NCBI GenBank assembly: GCA_023381895.1
Contig: JAMCTA010000110.1
Coordinates: 1-26,304 of the forward strand
DNA: 26,304 nt
Origin: Chloroflexota bacterium
GTDB lineage: Bacteria; Chloroflexota; UBA4733
Reading direction: 5' to 3'
Position 1 is the first letter of the stretch, and every line of letters begins with the position of its first letter. A program made the translations under genes and the position numbers. Of the stretch, positions 22,194 through 26,304 are shown piece after piece. Under the pieces are notes generated by a model. That model ran no database searches, had not been told where the DNA came from, and was given only the letters and a program-made list of their open reading frames with translations.

Positions 22194-23765
22194 CTACTGG
22201 GGAAGGGTCACCCACTTCATGTGTATCTGTGAGCCGTTGATCGTGCCAGTCACGCCGAGATGGAACCCTTGTTCCTTACCCCCGCTCGGCAGCGAGATGC
22301 TGCAGGTGAAGGGGTAGGGTGTCCCCGCGACGAGATTCTTGTACTGCTGCACTGGACAGACCGCTTCCGTACGGAGCCCTTGCGCATTCTCAAGAAGCAA
22401 CTGCAGGCGCAGGGTGACAGGGGCAGCCGTGCTCCCTTTCAGCACGAGCTGAACCTTGAATGCTGGCTCAGATACTTCTGCTGGCCCTGGAGTCGCTATC
22501 GGCGCGGTTTGAGTCACCGCCGCGACTTGCACCGATGCGTAGTCTGCCAATAGCAGGTCTTGCTTGAGCTGGTAGGGATACCCAGGATTGACCCACGCAG
22601 CATTAGCCAGCGGGAAGGCCGTCGCCGGCTGATTGTCCAGCCGTACCGCTGCCGAGTTCACGGGGATGCTTGCTGGGATCTCCCATACCTGGGCTACGAC
22701 AACGCGTTCCCTGTAGGTCTGGGTGCGTGGATCATAGGCAATCGTCACTGCACCATAGGGGGAGAGCTCCAGAGCGAGGCTGCCCGTGCTGTCAACGATG
22801 TGCTGGGTGACATCCTGCCAGCTTCCGGCATTGTCAATGGAGAGCGTCTTCGGGAGTGGGGCTTCAGATGCTGCAGGGATGTCTTTTCGTACCACGAAGA
22901 TCGCCACCACGAATTGATCGCCAGTAGGAGGCGTGACCGTTGTTCCTCCAACGCCAGCGAGGCCGCCGGGTACCGTCCCCCGGAGTTGATCGTGCGTCTG
23001 GATCGCCAGCAGACCGAGAGCGAACGGCGGTGGCACCGGCGTTGGTGTGGGTGTGGGCGTCGACGTCGGTCCGGGCGTGAAAGTGGGGTAAGGGCTAGAA
23101 GTTGGGACCGGACTCGGGCCCTTCGTCGGGACGAACGTTGGTGTGGGAGTTGCTGGCGGACCGCCGAAGTCGGAGATCTGGTAGGTGCGACTCGTTTGGA
23201 ACGAAGCCACTGGCAGCACACCGGTTGAAGGTGGTGCGCCGCCTGCAAAGATCTCAACATCGTAGAAGCCGCCTGTCTGGATGTTGAGCTGCCCTTCCTG
23301 TGGCTTGCCATCCTTCCGGACATAGAGCGGGAAGTTGGCGCTGATAGTATTGGCGCCCTGATGCAAGGAGATCTTTTGCGCCGATGCTGCAGGCGATCCA
23401 TTAGCATAGGCCGGGCGCGGCCACGGTACCGACGTGCTCGGATCAGCAATCATGAGAAACGCCAGCACCCCCGACGTAGGCTTGTCCGCCTGCACCTGCA
23501 CCTCGACGTGCAGCATCTTCTTCCCAGGGTCTTGAGGATCGGGCACGACGCTGTCAGTCATGCTGAGGTAGTGCACCCCGGCGGGATCGGAGCCCTGAAG
23601 CGATGAGGATGAGAGTGGTGTTCCTGCAGCCTCGCCCGCGGTATTCGTTCCGCCACACGCTGTGAGGAGCAGAGCTACCACAGTACACAGCAAAGGCCAA
23701 AGGCCCAACCACCGCGGCAGCTTCTCACGCCGCCAGGAACGATTCACTCGGGTGACAACTCCCAT
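22194..23765 (-). CDS. Lipoprotein with Pro/Thr linker, function unknown
   Basis: A lipoprotein signal is clear: a basic stretch (RSWRREKLPRW), a hydrophobic core (LGLWPLLCTVVALL) and the lipobox LTAC. I prefer ATG 23765, which puts the lipidated Cys at 37; ATG 23783 and GTG 23826-23828 are alternatives, and the last shares GTGA with the polymerase stop. No start has a good Shine-Dalgarno. After the Cys come a beta-rich domain of ~165 residues (MLHVEVQVQADKPTSGVLAF), a 40-residue Pro/Thr/Ser linker (TPGPTSTPTPTPTPVPPP) and a second domain with FVVAIFVVRKDIPAASEAPL and VQLVLKGSTAAPVTLRLQLL. The linker type is common in Chloroflexota surface proteins. It is anchored to the outer face of the membrane. 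No enzymatic motif is visible. Confidence 0.8.
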   Translation of the reverse strand: MGVVTRVNRSWRREKLPRWLGLWPLLCTVVALLLTACGGTNTAGEAAGTPLSSSSLQGSDPAGVHYLSMTDSVVPDPQDPGKKMLHVEVQVQADKPTSGVLAFLMIADPSTSVPWPRPAYANGSPAASAQKISLHQGANTISANFPLYVRKDGKPQEGQLNIQTGGFYDVEIFAGGAPPSTGVLPVASFQTSRTYQISDFGGPPATPTPTFVPTKGPSPVPTSSPYPTFTPGPTSTPTPTPTPVPPPFALGLLAIQTHDQLRGTVPGGLAGVGGTTVTPPTGDQFVVAIFVVRKDIPAASEAPLPKTLSIDNAGSWQDVTQHIVDSTGSLALELSPYGAVTIAYDPRTQTYRERVVVAQVWEIPASIPVNSAAVRLDNQPATAFPLANAAWVNPGYPYQLKQDLLLADYASVQVAAVTQTAPIATPGPAEVSEPAFKVQLVLKGSTAAPVTLRLQLLLENAQGLRTEAVCPVQQYKNLVAGTPYPFTCSISLPSGGKEQGFHLGVTGTINGSQIHMKWVTLPQ

Positions 23766-23824
23766 CTGGGGTCTCAAGGCCATTCTAGTTACCGACCACC
23801 GCTGCAGTGTAGACCAAACCAGGC

Positions 23825-25570
23825 TCACTGACCAGTAATTCGAGCACGTTTAGCCCGAGCAAATGCCAGCACCTCGGCGGCAGATCGGGTGTTGAGCACG
23901 TGTTCCGGCCCGCATCCCGCCCGACGAGCAACCGCGGCGCCGAAATCCAGGTTACCAAAGCTCGCTTGCTCGTGTGCGTCGGTCGAGATGACGAGCATCG
24001 CCCCAGCCTCGCGCGCCTTTCGGGCGTGCTCAGCACTCAGATCGAGACGCTCCAGACCTCCGTTGATCTCCAACGCCGTCCCGGTGCGCACAGCAGCAGC
24101 GATGACTGTATCCATGTCAAGGGCAATGGGCTCTCGACGGCCAATGATGCGCGCTGTTGGATGGCCAATGATCGTCACCGCAGGATGCTCGATAGCAGCA
24201 AGCACTCGCGCTGTCGCTGTCGCCCGGTCCTGCTGCATCGCTGAATGGACAGATGCCACGACAATCTCCAGACCAGCAAGGACGCCGTCCGGATAGTCCA
24301 GCCGGCCATCAGCCCGAATGTCGACCTCTGAGCCAGCGATCACGCGGAAGTTGGGGCCTACAGTCCGATTCATTGCATCGATGGCTACGCGTTGCTGCTG
24401 CAGGCGTTCCGGTGTGAGCCCTCGCGCCACCGCCCGGCCCACAGAATGGTCACAGATAGCAAGGTAGTGAAGGCCTGCTGACTGAGCCGCAGTCACCATC
24501 TCTTCGAGAGTGTTTCGCCCGTCGCTCTCGCTGGTGTGAGCGTGGAGATCCCCCCAGAGATCACTCCGCTGCACGAGGCGTGGCAAGGGCCCACGCTGAG
24601 CCCGCTCGATCTCATTGAGGCCTTGGCGGAGCTCGGGAGGAATGTAGGCCAGTCCGAGTCGAGCGTACAGTGCCTCTTCGGTAGTAAAGTGCGCCTCTTC
24701 GCCGTTCCGCTCGTCCACAACTCCATACTCGCTCACCTTGAGCTGGCGCCGCTGTGCATACTCCCGCAGGCGGATGTTGTGCATCTTTGCGCCAGTGAAG
24801 TGCTGGAGCAGCGAACCATAGTCGCGCGGTTCGACAACCTTGAGATCAACCTGCAGCCCGTCGTTCGTGCGCACGGTAGCCCGCACCGGACCATGGGCGA
24901 TGACCTCCGCCACAAACGGAAGGGTGACGAAGTGCGCGGTCAGCGCTGCGCTATCGCGCGCGGTCGCGATGATGTCGACGTCCCCGATGGTCTCCTCGAA
25001 ACGCCGGAGGCTGCCGGCCACATCGATGTGCTCCGCCAAGTCACTCTCCCGGAGAAGGCGCGCTGCTTCGGCGGCGATTGGCCAGGCCTGGGCAATGGGG
25101 AAGCGCCCACCCTTGCGTCGCATAGCTTCGAGACTATGCAGAATCGCTTCTTCTTTCTTCGCCCCAAAGCCGCCGAGCGATCGCAGCCTTCCAGCGCGCG
25201 CTGCTTCTTCCAGTTCCTCTCTCGTCTCCACTCCGAGTTCTCGTACCAGTCGCAGCGCAGTCTTTCCACCAAGGCCAGGCACATCGAGTAAGGCGAACAT
25301 GCCGGTAGGGAACTCGGCCCGCAACTCAGCGAGGTAGATCAGATGACCGGTGGTGACGACCTCGCTCACCTTGTCTGCTATGGCCCTGCCGACACCAGGA
25401 ATGGTCTGCAGCTCACCTCGGGTAGCCACCACCGCGACTGGCTCGCCCCAGTGGCGGATCGCATCGGCCGCCTTCTGGTAAGCACGAACACGGAACCCTG
25501 CTTCACCCTTGAGCTCGAGGAGCAAGCCAATCTGCTCGAGCACCTCCGCGACTTGCTCGTTACTCACCAT
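23825..25570 (-). CDS. polX: DNA polymerase X family protein with PHP domain
   Basis: ATG 25570 lies eight bases after GGAGG and gives 581 residues, the normal length for bacterial PolX. Residues 1-~155 hold helix-hairpin-helix elements (LQTIPGVGRAIADKVSEVV, LLDVPGLGGKTALRLVREL). The polymerase core has GSLRRFEETIGDVDII with metal ligands Asp197 and Asp199, and Asp242 in QVDLKVV. The C-terminal PHP domain (~335-581) keeps its metal sites: DLHAHT (His343, His345), CDHS (Asp374, His375), GSEVDI (Glu415), SVHS (His442), GHPT (His470) and STDAHE (Asp531, His533). Such enzymes fill short gaps in base-excision repair and carry 3'-5' exonuclease and AP-endonuclease activity in the PHP domain. It appears fully intact and is divergent from murJ. 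Confidence 0.95.
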   Translation of the reverse strand: MVSNEQVAEVLEQIGLLLELKGEAGFRVRAYQKAADAIRHWGEPVAVVATRGELQTIPGVGRAIADKVSEVVTTGHLIYLAELRAEFPTGMFALLDVPGLGGKTALRLVRELGVETREELEEAARAGRLRSLGGFGAKKEEAILHSLEAMRRKGGRFPIAQAWPIAAEAARLLRESDLAEHIDVAGSLRRFEETIGDVDIIATARDSAALTAHFVTLPFVAEVIAHGPVRATVRTNDGLQVDLKVVEPRDYGSLLQHFTGAKMHNIRLREYAQRRQLKVSEYGVVDERNGEEAHFTTEEALYARLGLAYIPPELRQGLNEIERAQRGPLPRLVQRSDLWGDLHAHTSESDGRNTLEEMVTAAQSAGLHYLAICDHSVGRAVARGLTPERLQQQRVAIDAMNRTVGPNFRVIAGSEVDIRADGRLDYPDGVLAGLEIVVASVHSAMQQDRATATARVLAAIEHPAVTIIGHPTARIIGRREPIALDMDTVIAAAVRTGTALEINGGLERLDLSAEHARKAREAGAMLVISTDAHEQASFGNLDFGAAVARRAGCGPEHVLNTRSAAEVLAFARAKRARITGQ

Positions 25571-25731
25571 AGGGCCAACCTCCGCTTCCTTGAGGGCGCT
25601 GGGGGTATAGTACGGGCGGATGAGGCAAACGCTATTAACCCAGCGCTTGTGCCCATCGTAACGTCCACACTTTGGCACACTCCACGGAGAGGAGCAGCCC
25701 AGGCGGCGCGCTGCCAGTGCGCCAACAAGCC

Positions 25732-26304
25732 ATGAGTGATGCCTCCTCTTCGCCACGCCGCCCCCGCGCTCGCCCGCTTGCGCGCCCGGTTGTGTTCCAT
25801 CCCATTGAGCACCGTGGTAGCTCCAGAGCCACAAGCCGGCGCAGTCAACCCGCGACTACCGCCGCGGCCTCTCGCTCACGCTCTCGAGCGCAACCAGTTC
25901 GTCCCAGTCTGCTCTCTGCCAGCCTTATCATCATGGCAGGCTTCATTGTGAGCAGGCTCCTTGGCCTCTGGCGCAGCAGCTTGCTCGCCGCGACGTTCGG
26001 AAACGGTCCCGCTGCCGACGCCTACAGCGCTGCCTTTGCCGTCCCCGACTTCAGCTTCAACCTTATCGTGGGTGGGGCACTCAACTCTGCTTTCATCCCG
26101 GTGTTCGCGGAGCTCACGCAGGAACGTGACGAGCGCGAAGCTTGGCGCCTCGCCTCCATCACACTCAACTGCATCCTCGTACTCCTTACGCTCCTTGCTA
26201 TTGCCTCAGCCCTATTCGCCCCCCTGCTCGTACACGTCCTGGCACCAGGTTTTCCGCCAGCCACACAGAAGATGGTCATCCAGCTGACGCGCATCCTGTC
26301 GCTC
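25732..26304 (+). CDS. murJ: MurJ-type lipid II flippase, 5' part only
   Basis: The frame opens at ATG 25732 and runs off the right edge, giving 191 residues of a protein normally ~500-550 long. Residues ~1-62 are an unusually long Arg/Pro/Ser-rich cytoplasmic extension (SSPRRPRARPLARPVVFHP). MurJ proper starts at ~63: SLLSASLIIMAGFIVSRLLG, WRSSLLAATFGNGPAADAYS, AAFAVPDFSFNLIVGGALNS and AFIPVFAELTQERD. These are TM1, the conserved FG.....DAY/F..A..IP.....L...G.....FIP signature and TM2-3, followed by another membrane segment (LNCILVLLTLLAIASALFAP). It flips lipid-linked peptidoglycan precursor across the membrane. No clear Shine-Dalgarno precedes the ATG, and the 161-base gap to polX holds the divergent promoters, which I could not resolve. 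Confidence 0.88.
   Translation, partial: MSDASSSPRRPRARPLARPVVFHPIEHRGSSRATSRRSQPATTAAASRSRSRAQPVRPSLLSASLIIMAGFIVSRLLGLWRSSLLAATFGNGPAADAYSAAFAVPDFSFNLIVGGALNSAFIPVFAELTQERDEREAWRLASITLNCILVLLTLLAIASALFAPLLVHVLAPGFPPATQKMVIQLTRILSL

Noticed and set aside
22560..23228. Plus-strand open frame opposite the lipoprotein gene
   Set aside because: Antisense to a clear lipoprotein; Arg/Trp/Gly-rich with no start context or motif.
1..26304. CRISPR arrays, tRNA or rRNA genes
   Set aside because: No regularly spaced repeats beyond the two-copy 78-bp duplication and the TCACG array, and no cloverleaf or rRNA-like sequence was noticed on reading.

Overview
The window looks like a GC-rich bacterial chromosome segment, probably from the Chloroflexota. 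I infer this from the family mix (DNA polymerase X with PHP domain, GT-C glycosyltransferase with C-terminal beta repeats, Pro/Thr-linker lipoproteins, BrnT-like toxin, IS66/IS21 remnants) and from several genes with GTG starts and four-base overlaps. No rRNA, tRNA or CRISPR array is visible, so the phylum call is tentative.

Bases 1-4900 are an accessory graveyard. They hold an IS66-type transposase N-terminus, a frameshifted CHC2 zinc-finger (primase-like) pseudogene, an intact hypothetical gene whose 3' end is tandemly duplicated (78 bp), a frameshifted secreted protein, an IstA N-terminus, a broken zinc-ribbon/membrane gene and a GrpB fragment. The intact unit in this stretch is a BrnT-like toxin followed by a ribbon-helix-helix antitoxin, with GTATAC palindromes in its promoter.

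Bases 4930-8904 carry metabolic or orphan enzymes: an HExxH putative metallopeptidase behind a near-consensus promoter, a frameshifted GNAT acetyltransferase, a HAD phosphatase and an APH-fold kinase-like protein with an N-terminal coiled coil.

Bases 9256-10234 (minus strand) are a compact three-gene operon: a HEPN-domain protein, a conserved-looking small acidic protein and an AT-hook/ribbon-helix-helix protein, joined by four-base overlaps. It resembles a toxin-antitoxin or defence module but lacks the usual MNT nucleotidyltransferase partner. Transposase and antitoxin debris follows up to about 10.9 kb.

Bases 11281-23765 are mostly envelope and signalling genes: a membrane-anchored phosphodiester glycosidase, a secreted PepSY protein divergent from an OmpR-type response regulator and its histidine kinase, a large GT-C glycosyltransferase, a membrane-anchored small protein and a lipoprotein. 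The region between the PepSY gene and the regulator contains matching 11-bp-phased direct repeats (TTCAYGG-N4-TTCAYGG) facing each gene, a likely binding site for the regulator. Two further pseudogenes (VOC/glyoxalase and serine beta-lactamase) lie behind the kinase. The window closes with DNA polymerase X and, divergently, the first part of a MurJ-type lipid II flippase that runs off the edge.
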